A stretch of DNA of 11,826 nucleotides from Spirogloea muscicola (taxonomy: Eukaryota > Streptophyta > Zygnematophyceae > Spirogloeales > Spirogloeaceae). A program made the position numbers and the translations under genes. The stretch is taken from positions 282,852 through 294,677 of the forward strand of contig WELB01000144.1 of the NCBI GenBank assembly GCA_009602725.1. Reading direction: 5' to 3'. Below the pieces are notes generated by a model. It was not told where the DNA came from. It did no database searches and worked only from the letters and a program-made list of their open reading frames with translations. Each line of letters opens with the position of its first letter. Within the stretch, counting starts at the first letter, position 1. Positions 1 through 6,723 of this stretch are shown piece after piece.

Positions 1-240
<240 letters not shown>

Positions 241-317
241 CCCTGTTTATTCTTTTCCCTGGGGCTGGCCGATCACAGCCATCGCCCTCTCCTGGAAGAG
301 TTTCTCTTCTTCGCTGT

Positions 318-385
318 AGTCTCTTGAGAGAGCAAGCGCGGCCAGATTAAGTGGTGGCTGGGAGGGGCCAGCCCAAAAGAATGGC
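318..385 (-). repeat. Inverted hairpin unit
   Basis: Read on the - strand it gives GGCTGGCCCCTCCCAGCC followed by an ACCACTTAATCTGGCCGCGC stretch. The same tail follows the + strand unit at 1051-1096 and the inverted unit at 2318-2380, which defines a subtype of the unit with an AATCTGGCCGCGCTT tail. Confidence 0.7.
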
Positions 386-659
386 CTTGCATAGCCCTGT
401 GGTTTTGGCGCCTTTTGGCCCCTCGAACCTTTGTTTATACTTTCTGGTCTGGCGATTCACAGCCCCTGCCGTGTACTGGAAGAGCTCGTTGTTTTCTGTG
501 CTGGCTCTTCCAGCCCCCGCCCCCTTTCCGTCCCCCCGCCCGCAGCCGGAGCGCCGGGGCTGGCCTCGCTGGCGCTGCAGGGAGGAGCCGGAGCGCCGGC
601 GGGGGCCCCGGCCGGCCACCCGACGCAGCAGCCGCAGCCGACTCTCATCCCTGTAGCCA

Positions 660-770
660 CTTGCGCATCCGTGTGAACGCTTTTTACAGCCCCCCGCACT
701 AGGCCCCCAGGGCGACGTATATCCGCCTGCTAGCTAGTCCGATTTGCATGTACTGACAAGAGGTTACTGA
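660..770 (+). pseudogene. F2 retroelement C-terminal remnant (copy a)
   Basis: This is a decayed copy of the F2 C-terminal peptide. The last part still reads Q-G-D-V-Y and ends S-D-L-H-V-L-T-R-G-Y-stop with small indels. At the DNA level 708-822 matches 4104-4205 closely, including the sequence after the stop (CCTTGCTGCCGTCTTAGCA). It has no start codon and internal stops. The relation to a reverse-transcriptase ORF is inferred from the protein pattern and the insertion behaviour, not from a search. Confidence 0.5.
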
Positions 771-825
771 GAGTCTCCTTGCTGCCTCCTTGCTGCCGTC
801 TTAGCACTTAGGAACTTGCTTTCTG

Positions 826-1014
826 TCTGTCGGATGTGAGGCTCCTCACTCGTAACTACTAAGTGGTCCATCCTCCCCCGTTCTGCCATAGCCTCTTCAG
901 GCCCCGCAGTTGCTGCTTAGCTCGTAGTTTGGCCCCTTCGAACCTTGTCAATTCTTTTCGGGCTGGCTTCTCACAGCCCTTGCCCCCATTGGGAGAGCCA
1001 CTTCTTCTTTTCTG
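826..1014 (+). mobile_element. 5'-truncated F2 insertion with TTTCTG target duplication
   Basis: This 189-bp segment interrupts a repeat that is continuous elsewhere (about 4190-4230). It begins inside the F2 ORF end (S-D-V-R-L-L-T-R-N-Y, stop at 860-862), continues through a short 3' UTR, and ends with a complete hairpin unit (core 960-978, tail TTGGGAGAGCCACTTCTTC). TTTCTG lies at 820-825 and again at 1009-1014. Removing one copy plus the insert gives CTTGCTTTCTGCGCCATCC, which matches CTTGCTTTTTGCGCCATCC at about 4196-4214. I infer target-primed insertion of a severely truncated element whose 3' end is the hairpin unit. Confidence 0.65.
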
Positions 1015-1096
1015 CGCCATCCGGCTCCTCCAGACCTTGTCCATTTCTTTGGGCTGGCCTCTCACAGCCACCAGTCAACCTGGCCGCGCTTACTTC
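1014..1096 (+). repeat. Well-preserved hairpin unit
   Basis: It contains GCGCCATCCGG, a CAGACCTTGTCCAT head, the core GGGCTGGCCTCTCACAGCC and the tail ACCAGTCAACCTGGCCGCGC. The same order is found at 4207-4284 with few changes, so these two are recent duplicates or copies of one subtype. Confidence 0.75.
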
Positions 1097-2317
1097 TGCC
1101 CCCGCACGGCTTTCGCACTGCAGCCATAGCCCCACTTCGCATACGGCTTCGGTTTCTGTAGCCCATATCTGTAGCCCATACAGTCTCAGCCCTTTTGGCC
1201 CTCTGGACCTTGTTAGATTCTTTCGGGCTGGCTTTTCACAGCCCTCGCCCCCTTTGGATGAGCTTACTTGTCACAGCCACCGCCTGGAAGAGCTGTTCAT
1301 CTTCGTTCTCCCCCCTCCCTCCCACCTCTGCTTCCTCAACCCCTAGTAGCCTGGGGCATCGTCTTTGTGTCCCCATAATTCTTCACACCCTTCTCACTTC
1401 GCCTTCAGCCTGGATTATGTCCAGCTTCGGCTTGGCCTTTCTTTCTCCAATCCGACCGCACTGAGCGTCTCCTCTGGCTGGCCGTTCCCAGCCCCTCTCC
1501 TCTATGGGCGAGCACTTTTTCTTCTCTCCATTCAGGCCCTGCGCCCCACGCCAATGCCTGCTGGCACCAGCGCCTGAACTCTCTCGAATGCATGATTCTG
1601 GAATCCCCGGTTTCTCTCTTTGCGCTTTTCGGCCCCTGTCCATCCTTCTCCAATCAGCACTTGATATCTGGAGGCCATGGAACGTCCATTCACAGAAGTC
1701 ACCAAGAGTGGTTTCGTCCTATTTGTGCCTTTTGGTCTTACTTGCGCCTTTTGCCTCATAGTGGAAGAGTCATTCTTCTTTGGTCCTCCCAGAAGAGCAA
1801 GCGCGGCCAGATTCCCAGGCCTTGTTCACTTTCTTTGTGGGCTGGCCTTCACAGCCATTTGCTTACAACAAAAGAGCTGTTGCCATTCTACTTGTAGGCT
1901 GGCCTTTCACAGCCGTCAGCCCCACTTGCGGAGCTGTTGTTGTCTTACCTTCTCCTCTGCCCACCCTCCCTCCTCCCTCCCCTGGTCCTGCTTCCTGAGT
2001 GTAACGAATCTCGCCCTACTCACGCAGTCAGGGTGAGTCGTCCTTATTGAGTTCGGCTGTATGGGGTTTAGGGACCAACCCACTACACAGGCAAAGCACT
2101 AGCGCATAGGCGCAGCGGAAGACAGGCCCTGTGGCGCCACCGTCCGGCGGCGACTCTGCCTCCTGGGCGCAGGCCGGCGCAGCAAGCCCCGCAGCTGAGT
2201 GCGGCGGCAGCTGTGGCGGCGAGCAGCGGCAGCTGCTCCTGGGCTTCACCGCTTCGATCTCTGCCCAAGCCTCAGCCCCGAGGCTCCTCGTGCTTCCCCG
2301 TGCGACCCCCCCTCCAG

Positions 2318-2380
2318 GAGCAAGCGCGGCCAGATTAACTGGTGGCTGGGAGAGGCCAGCCACCAGGAATGGACAGGGGT
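2318..2380 (-). repeat. Inverted hairpin unit
   Basis: On the - strand the core is GGCTGGCCTCTCCCAGCC, preceded by CCTGTCCATTCCTGGT and followed by the AGTTAATCTGGCCGCGCTT subtype tail. It is nearly the same as the + strand unit at 1030-1096. Confidence 0.75.
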
Positions 2381-2526
2381 GTGACTGGGTCGCCCCGTGG
2401 CCTGCCTTGCGGCCGGGCCAAAGATCCTTTCTTGAACGGGTGGGTCCTAGCGAGGGGTATTTCTGGACGGGCGGGGCCGCACCTGGGCGGGCCACTTGCC
2501 CCGGCCAACTACCCAGCCACCTGACG

Positions 2527-2547
2527 GGCCACTTGTCCCAAGTGGCC
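2527..2547. repeat. Perfect 9-bp stem-loop
   Basis: GGCCACTTG is followed by loop TCC and CAAGTGGCC. The arm GGCCACTTG also appears after the F2 remnants at about 3098-3106 and 4306-4314 and at about 2488, so it may be a small dispersed motif of the block rather than a transcription terminator. Confidence 0.6.
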
Positions 2548-2836
2548 GGTCATGTAATGCCAACAGACTCGTGTGGCTTAACCAAACGGCTGGAACATTT
2601 CACTGAGCCCCCCCTAGCCGAGGGCTGCACTATTTGTAGCCCCGTCTTTGCACATCCTTCGCCTCCTGCAGGATCGGTTCTTGGCTCGGCCTCCCTTTGC
2701 ATGCAATGCGCACTGCGCGCCTTCTCCCCTGCGCCCATGCTAAGGACAGCCCTGGAAAGTTTCTAAAATCCAAATCGCTGAACTCTCACTTTCTGATTGC
2801 GCTTTCCAGTCCCTCGTTCATCCACTAGGCTGCCCT

Positions 2837-3090
2837 TCCGATGGCTCGAGCTCCTGCACCGGCTTGCAGTGCGGTGTCCTGACGTCACCAAGCAAGGCAG
2901 GCCGAATGCGGCAGGCTATCTCGCCCTGGTATATTGCATGCACCTGTCAGTACCGCTGCAGCAATCAATGGCTCACACGTTGCATCTGCGTGCCGGTAGC
3001 GTTTTGGCTGCAGCCTCTGGCTGCAGACAGAGGACGCGCTACTCGGAGCCTTGTTCCTCAGACTTGCGGCTGCTCACTACGGGATATTGA
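2837..3090 (+). pseudogene. F2 retroelement C-terminal remnant (copy c)
   Basis: The frame is intact over about 84 codons but has no start. It starts at R-W-L-E-L-L, continues with N-A-A-G-Y, Q-Q-S-M-A-H-T-L-H-L-R-A-G, then A-A-A-S-G, and ends S-D-L-R-L-L-T-T-G-Y-stop. The same blocks occur in the copies at 4610-4766 and 5945-6207. The pattern is an alpha-helical, Arg/Ala/Leu-rich tail. I infer it is the C-terminal end of a retroelement polyprotein; the exact family is not identifiable by eye. Confidence 0.55.
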
Positions 3091-3540
3091 GCACCCAGTG
3101 GCCACTTGAGTCACTGCGTGCTTTAGCTCTTTCCTGGCCCCTTCAAAGTTTGTTCAATCGTCTTTTGGGCTGGCCAACCACAGCCAACGCCATCTACTAG
3201 AGAAGCCTCTCCTTGCACAGCCTTGTCCATTCCGGTTGGGCTGGCGTCTCACAGGCCTCGCCCCCTTTAGAAGAGCTACTTTTTTGACCTCCGGCGGCCC
3301 CTTTTGTCCGAGCTTTTTTTGAGGTTGGGCGAAGTGATTATCCTACCGTGAGAGCTTTCACAGCCATCGCCCCTTCTGAGGGCTCGCCCTCCGAAAATGC
3401 AAGCTCTTCCTCCGAATATGCAACCTTGATTGACAGAGTCGCCGCAGCCGGAGCGCCCAGCTGCTCTTGTGACGACTGAGCATCCAACGTAGAACCAGCC
3501 GGGCTATGGAAGAGTTCCAGTAGAGAGCGATAGTTTTGAT

Positions 3541-3580
3541 TGGCCAGCCCAGAAAAGGATTGGACAAAGTCCGAAGGGGC
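3541..3580 (-). repeat. Inverted hairpin unit head
   Basis: On the - strand this reads CCCCTTCGGACTTTGTCCAA followed by a TCCTTTTCTGGGCTGGCC stretch, which is the head and left stem of the unit. The right stem and tail are not clear upstream, so the copy is broken. Confidence 0.6.
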
Positions 3581-3590
3581 TAGATAAGCG

Positions 3591-3642
3591 CTTTAGCACA
3601 AGCTAAAGGACAAGGCGATACGATAGCTGGGCCATCGCCTTG
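3591..3642. repeat. Two consecutive stem-loops
   Basis: The first is CTTTAGC, loop ACAA, GCTAAAG (3591-3608). The second is CAAGGCGAT, 14-nt loop, ATCGCCTTG (3611-3642). Both stems are perfect and only two bases apart. The segment does not match the hairpin unit and its origin is unclear. Confidence 0.65.
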
Positions 3643-4049
3643 CCGGTGGCGGCGTTCAGTTTCTCTGACCTCCGGCTGCTCAACAGGGGCAGGCCTTTCC
3701 CTTTCCCTTTCGGACCTTGTCCATTCTTTTGGGCTGGCTTCTCACAGCCACTGTCAATCTGGAAGCGCTTTCAGCCAGCCCCTGATCTCTGCGGGCGAGC
3801 AATTTCTTTCTATTGAGCACCCGCCGGGTCCCTTGCCCTTGCCTTCGACACCTCTTTTCTCTTGCAATTGACATCGTCCATTCTTTTTGGGCTGGCTTTG
3901 CCAGCCACTCTTGTCTATGGGCGAGCCCTTTCTTTCTCTACCCGCCGCTAGCCTGGCCGGTACCCGCCTTCGCTCGTCAAGGTGGGTCATCCCCATCGGA
4001 GCGGGCTTTAAGAGCTTGCTCAAATGTTCCGGTGGGGGTCCCATTGCCT

Positions 4050-4172
4050 TCGCTGTCCACTTGCATGCAGGCGCCTTGGCTGCTGCCTCCGGTTTCCGTC
4101 AGGGCGACATCTATCCGCCTGCTCGTTACTCTGACTTGCACTTACTGACTCGAGGTTACCGAGCGTCCCCTT
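4050..4172 (+). pseudogene. F2 retroelement C-terminal remnant (copy d)
   Basis: This is a short remnant of the F2 tail. One frame reads A-A-A-S-G-F-R-Q-G-D-I-Y-P-P-A-R, followed by a decayed S-D-L-H-L-L-T-R-G-Y; the final stop has mutated to CGAG. The 3' flank (CCTTGCTGCCGTCTTAGCA) matches that of the copy at 660-770. It provides the uninterrupted counterpart of the site into which the 826-1014 element inserted. Confidence 0.5.
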
Positions 4173-4534
4173 GCTGCCGTCTTAGCAATCAGTATCTTGC
4201 TTTTTGCGCCATCCGGCCCCTCCAGACCTTGTCCATTCTTTTGGGCTGGCCCCTCACAGCCACCAGTCAATTTGGAAGCGCTGTGCTTTCTATTGAGCAC
4301 CCGGTGGCCACTTGAGTCGCTGTGATCTTCTAACCCCCTGACCCCTTCGAACTTTCTTCATTCTGTTTCTGGGCTGGCCAATCCAGCCATCGAAGAAGTG
4401 CTCGACCATCGCCCTCTACTGGAATTTGTCCATTCTTCTCAGGCTGGCATCTGCCAGCCCCTCTTCTCATCGGCGCGCACATTCTTCCAATTGGAAGTCT
4501 TCTCTTTGGAAGAAAGACGCTTCCAGGAGAGGGC

Positions 4535-4590
4535 GGTGGCTGGGAGAGGCCAGCCCAGGGAAAGAATGAACAAAGTTCGAAGGGGCCGTG
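4535..4590 (-). repeat. Inverted hairpin unit
   Basis: On the - strand it gives GCCCCTTCGAACTTTGTTC, a CATTCTTTCCC stretch and the core GGGCTGGCCTCTCCCAGCC. It lies directly upstream of the F2 copy at 4610 but in the opposite direction. Confidence 0.75.
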
Positions 4591-4609
4591 GATGTGCAGG
4601 GGCTCTCAG

Positions 4610-4766
4610 GTCCCAGTGGCTCGACCTGCTGGCCAGGCTTGCGCGACGCGCTGTGTCCCGCAGGCGAGGTGAGCAGGCTGACTTCAACGCCGCTGGCTCA
4701 TTGGCCCAAGTCTATCGCATGCGACTAGCCGTATCCGATTTGAGGCTCCTCACTCGTTGTTATTGA
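4610..4766 (+). pseudogene. F2 retroelement C-terminal remnant (copy e, internal deletion)
   Basis: It begins S-Q-W-L-D-L-L-A-R-L-A-R-R-A, continues A-D-F-N-A-A-G-S-L-A-Q-V-Y-R-M-R-L-A-V, and then jumps directly to S-D-L-R-L-L-T-R-C-Y-stop. Compared with the copy at 5945-6207, the block with L-Q-R, A-H-A-L-H-L-R-A-G-R-A-L-A and the following S-G-F-R-Q is missing, an in-frame internal deletion. The 3' side runs through a short UTR into a hairpin unit (core 4848-4867), as in the other F2 copies. Confidence 0.6.
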
Positions 4767-4879
4767 GTGGTCATCCTTCTCTAGTTTAGTGCTAGCGCCT
4801 CTGGCCCCTTCTTAATATGGCCCCTTCGAACCTTGTCAATCCTTTTCGGGCTGGCTTCTCACAGCCCTTGCCCCCACTG

Positions 4880-5389
4880 ACGGAAGCGTACAAAACTTCA
4901 GCATCGACCCATATTGCTGGACACGCAGTGGGAGGTGCAGAGCAGAGAAAGCTCCTACACTACTCTGACTACCCCCGCAGTGACCATCTCCTACCAGCCG
5001 CGATCGACACTTTCGGCTGCATGGGTCCTCGCTTCCATACGCTACTGGAGAATGTTGCAAGTCTGGGATATGCTCGACGTGAGGATATGCTTCCAGCTCA
5101 GATGGGCATGCCGGCAGCCTACTTGTCATTCTTGCGTCGCCGAGTGTCAGCTTGTCTGCAACGAGCTCAGGCTCATGCGTTGCATCAGAAAGCTGGTCGA
5201 GCCTTAGCTGGTAGCTCAAGAGCTTGTCAATTGCCGTCCGGTATTCGAGCATCAGTTAGCGACCTCTATGTGCTGACTCGTGGTTACTGAGTGGGTCAGC
5301 TTAGCAGCAGGCGATGTACATTTGTCAATGTGCTTGCCTTTGTACTTGGCCACACAGGCCCTTCATCTCTTAATACACACGTATCCATT
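4880..5389 (+). mobile_element. F1 retroelement insertion, + orientation
   Basis: The unit at 4818-4879 is broken after CCCCCACTG, and the unit resumes at 5390-5394 with CATTGGGAGAGCC. The insert of about 510 bp carries an open frame ending at 5290 with a homologous 3' UTR to about 5389. The ORF includes G-C-M-G-P-R, then A-A-Y-L-S-F-L-R-R-R-V-S-A-C-L-Q-R and A-H-A-L-H-Q-K-A-G-R-A-L-A, and ends S-D-L-Y-V-L-T-R-G-Y-stop. There is no start codon, so it is 5' truncated. A CAYTG target duplication is suggested (CACTG left, CATTG right), one transition apart. No poly(A) tail is seen. Confidence 0.6.
4881..5290 (+). pseudogene. F1 ORF, C-terminal part of a retroelement protein
   Basis: This is about 136 in-frame codons without a start, the longest preserved copy of the shared C-terminal domain. 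The first third (to D-T-F-G-C-M-G-P-R) has no counterpart in the other copies of the window. The second part matches the - strand copy at 5593-5865 residue for residue in most places, and matches the F2 copies more distantly at L-Q-R, H-A-L-H and A-G-R-A-L-A. No catalytic reverse-transcriptase motif is included, since the fragment is too C-terminal. The retroelement assignment rests on repeated 5' truncation, target duplications and shared 3' UTRs. Confidence 0.5.
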
Positions 5390-5480
5390 CATTGGGAGAG
5401 CCATGGCTTGGCTTGAATTGGCCTCCCTTTCATTTCATGCACTCCGCGCGCTTTCCCTTTCGCAGCCCTTGCCCCCATTG

Positions 5481-5857
5481 AAAATTTCGTGTATTTGAAA
5501 CAAACGAAGGCCAATTGGCCAAGTACAGAGGCAAGAACGTCTTAAGGCAAGCACATCTTAAGAAGTACATAACCTACAGTAGGTTGACCCGCTCAGTAAC
5601 CACGGGTCAAAACATAAAGGTCGCTAAGCGATGCCTGAATACCAGACGGCAGATACGAAACCCTTCTGCCACCAACTAGAGCTCGCCCAGCTTTCTGGTG
5701 CAAAGCATTAGCCTGAGCACGCTGCATACAGGCCGAAACTCGTCGTCGCAGAAACGACAGATATGCAGCTGGCAAGCCCATCTCAGCCGGGAACACATCT
5801 GCATGTCGTGTGTAGCCTAGATTGGCTTTTTTTTGTAGGAGGGTAAGTAAACGAGGA
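5481..5857 (-). mobile_element. F1 retroelement insertion, - orientation, with CCCATTG duplication
   Basis: CCCATTG lies at 5474-5480 and again at 5858-5864. Removing the 377-bp insert and one repeat restores CCCTTGCCCCCATTGGGAG, which is present uninterrupted in the unit at 978-995. The element's 3' UTR ends AATACACGAAATTTT (- strand) at the left edge. Its 5' edge cuts into the ORF at G-P-R-L-L. The F1 sequence there reads ATGGGTCCTCG and the target also supplies ATGGG, so the 5' junction shows microhomology, typical of truncated target-primed insertions. Because of that overlap the true target duplication may be anywhere from 2 to 7 bp. Confidence 0.7.
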
Positions 5858-5865
5858 CCCATTGG
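5593..5865 (-). pseudogene. F1 ORF remnant on - strand
   Basis: It reads M-G-P-R-L-L-T-L-L-Q-K-K, then G-L-P-A-A-Y-L-S-F-L-R-R-R-V-S-A-C-M-Q-R, then H-Q-K-A-G-R-A-L-V and S-D-L-Y-V-L-T-R-G-Y-stop. The apparent ATG overlaps the flanking target sequence and corresponds to an internal Met in the + strand copy, so it is not a true start. The frame upstream of it is fortuitous. Confidence 0.55.
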
Positions 5866-5944
5866 GAGAGCCACTTCTTTCCCCTGGCTCATTCGCACTT
5901 TGTTCGTTCATTGTCTAGTCTGACCTTTCCCAGCCCCTGTTCTC

Positions 5945-6207
5945 CCCACTGGCTCGACCTGTTGGCCAGGCTTGCACGGCGCGCTGTTTCCCGCAGGCGC
6001 GGTGAGCCGGCTCACTTCAACGCCGCTGGCTCGTGGGCTCAGGTATATCGTATGCGCTCCGTCTCCCTCCAGCGGTCCGTGGCCCACGCCTTGCATCTGC
6101 GTGCTGGCCGTGCTCTCGCTGCGGCCTCCGGCTTTCGTCAGGGGGATAATTTTCCGGCAGCTAGTCTGTCGGATGTGAGGCTCCTCACTCGAGGAGCCTC
6201 ACTACTG
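5945..6207 (+). pseudogene. F2 retroelement C-terminal remnant (copy f)
   Basis: This is the most complete F2 copy. It starts at H-W-L-D-L-L-A-R-L-A-R-R-A-V, then H-F-N-A-A-G-S-W-A-Q-V-Y-R-M-R, L-Q-R-S-V-A-H-A-L-H-L-R-A-G-R-A-L, S-G-F-R-Q-G-D and S-D-V-R-L-L-T-R. The end is altered by a small inverted duplication (6175-6202) that replaces the usual G-Y-stop. The 3' UTR (GGTCCATCCTCCCCCGTTC) and the following hairpin unit match those of the 826-1014 element. Confidence 0.6.
6175..6202. repeat. Perfect 12-bp stem-loop at the end of F2 copy f
   Basis: GTGAGGCTCCTC, loop ACTC, GAGGAGCCTCAC. The related element at about 835-862 has only the left arm followed by GTAACTACTAAG, so the right arm is an insertion or templated inverted duplication specific to this copy. 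Confidence 0.8.
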
Positions 6208-6246
6208 AGTGGTCCATCCTCCCCCGTTCTGCCATAGCCTCTTCAG

Positions 6247-6318
6247 GCCTTTCGAACCTTGTCAATTCTTTTCGGGCTGGCTTCTCACAGCCCTTGCCCG
6301 CATTGGGAGAGCCACTTC
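6247..6318 (+). repeat. Hairpin unit downstream of F2 copy f
   Basis: The order is TTTCGAACCTTGTCAATTC, core CGGGCTGGCTTCTCACAGCC and tail TTGGGAGAGCCACTTCTTTC. It is close to 940-1007, including the spacing from the F2 stop, which supports it being the element's own 3' UTR. Confidence 0.75.
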
Positions 6319-6636
6319 TTTCTGTTCTCTATGGGCGCGCACCACTTCTTTCTTCTTTCGAGTTTTGTTCTTTCGTTTCTTGGCCACTCACAGCCACCGC
6401 CGTCCTACTAGAAGCGTCTTCCTTTCTACTTGGTCCATTCGTTCATCTGGGCTGGCCCTCGCCTGGAAGCGTCTCTCCTTCTTCCACAGCAGCACCAGCA
6501 GGCCTCTGCTGGCACTCCGAGGCCCTGCGCTCCGCTCCGCTTTGCCCTCTCAGGCACTCCATCACTCAATAAACGCTCCATACTTGTTGCCGCCGCCCCT
6601 CGGACCGTGGCCCAGGGCGCCGGCGCTGGTCTTGCC
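6319..6636. other. Decayed repeat DNA and YidD upstream region
   Basis: The left part has broken unit pieces (CACTCACAGCCACCGCC near 6384, TGGGCTGGCC near 6449). From about 6480 to 6636 the sequence is GC-rich and unlike the units and probably forms the upstream region of the YidD gene. I see no clear TATA element or gene. Confidence 0.4.
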
Positions 6637-6696
6637 TGAACCCTAAAGCCAGACAACCTAAATCCTGAACCCTGAACCCCAAACCCTGAACTTCAG
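6637..6696 (+). repeat. Degenerate telomere-like CCCTAAA heptads
   Basis: From 6641 the sequence keeps a 7-nt register (CCCTAAA, then AACCTAA, ATCCTGA, ACCCTGA, ACCCCAA, ACCCTGA). This is a diverged C-strand plant/green-algal telomere repeat. It ends about 30 nt before the YidD start codon. It could instead act like the AAACCCTAA telo-box found in plant promoters; the sequence does not decide between these. Confidence 0.65.
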
Positions 6697-6723
6697 ACTT
6701 TTACAGCGAGGCCAGGATTTGCC

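Larger units (their letters stand above)
2040..2830. other. GC-rich segment with no supported gene
   Basis: The longest open frame of the window runs here (+ strand, 2131-2766), but it begins with GTG, is matched by an antisense open frame of 155 codons, and runs straight through an inverted hairpin unit (2318-2380). I see no domain. At 2527-2547 there is a perfect 9-bp stem-loop. I read this as repeat-derived, GC-rich spacer DNA. Confidence 0.5.
241..6475. repeat. Block of dispersed hairpin repeat units (about 20 copies)
   Basis: A unit of about 75 nt recurs with divergence. Its parts in order are a head like CCCCTTCGAACCTTGTC, then a CATTCTTTT-like stretch, a stem-loop core like GGGCTGGCTTCTCACAGCC, and a tail like CCCATTGGGAGAGCC followed by CTTCTTC. 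Plus-strand cores are near 263-280, 446-464, 960-978, 1051-1069, 1225-1243, 1475-1493, 1839-1856, 1897-1914, 3167-3185, 3238-3256, 3731-3749, 3889-3906, 4243-4261, 4371-4388, 4441-4459, 4848-4867 and 6274-6292. Inverted cores are near 355-373, 2343-2360, 3541-3560 and 4537-4556. Paired bases on the two sides of the stem are kept while the loop varies. Units occur in all three frames, so the long open frames across them are not genes. Between units (for example 1500-1790 and 1915-2040) I see only decayed repeat-like sequence. Confidence 0.85.

Noticed and set aside
863-1464. Overlapping + strand open frames with recurring G-W-P-L-T-A and F-S-Q-P peptides
   Set aside because: The recurring peptides are translations of the hairpin unit and occur in all three frames, so they reflect DNA repeats and not a coding repeat protein.
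2131-2766. Longest single open frame in the window (211 codons, + strand)
   Set aside because: It has no ATG start (GTG), the sequence is GC-rich with long antisense open frames, and it runs through an inverted hairpin unit; no domain or conserved motif is visible.
241-6475. CRISPR-like array
   Set aside because: Repeats are diverged, unevenly spaced, present on both strands and mixed with ORF remnants; there are no cas genes, and the context is eukaryotic.
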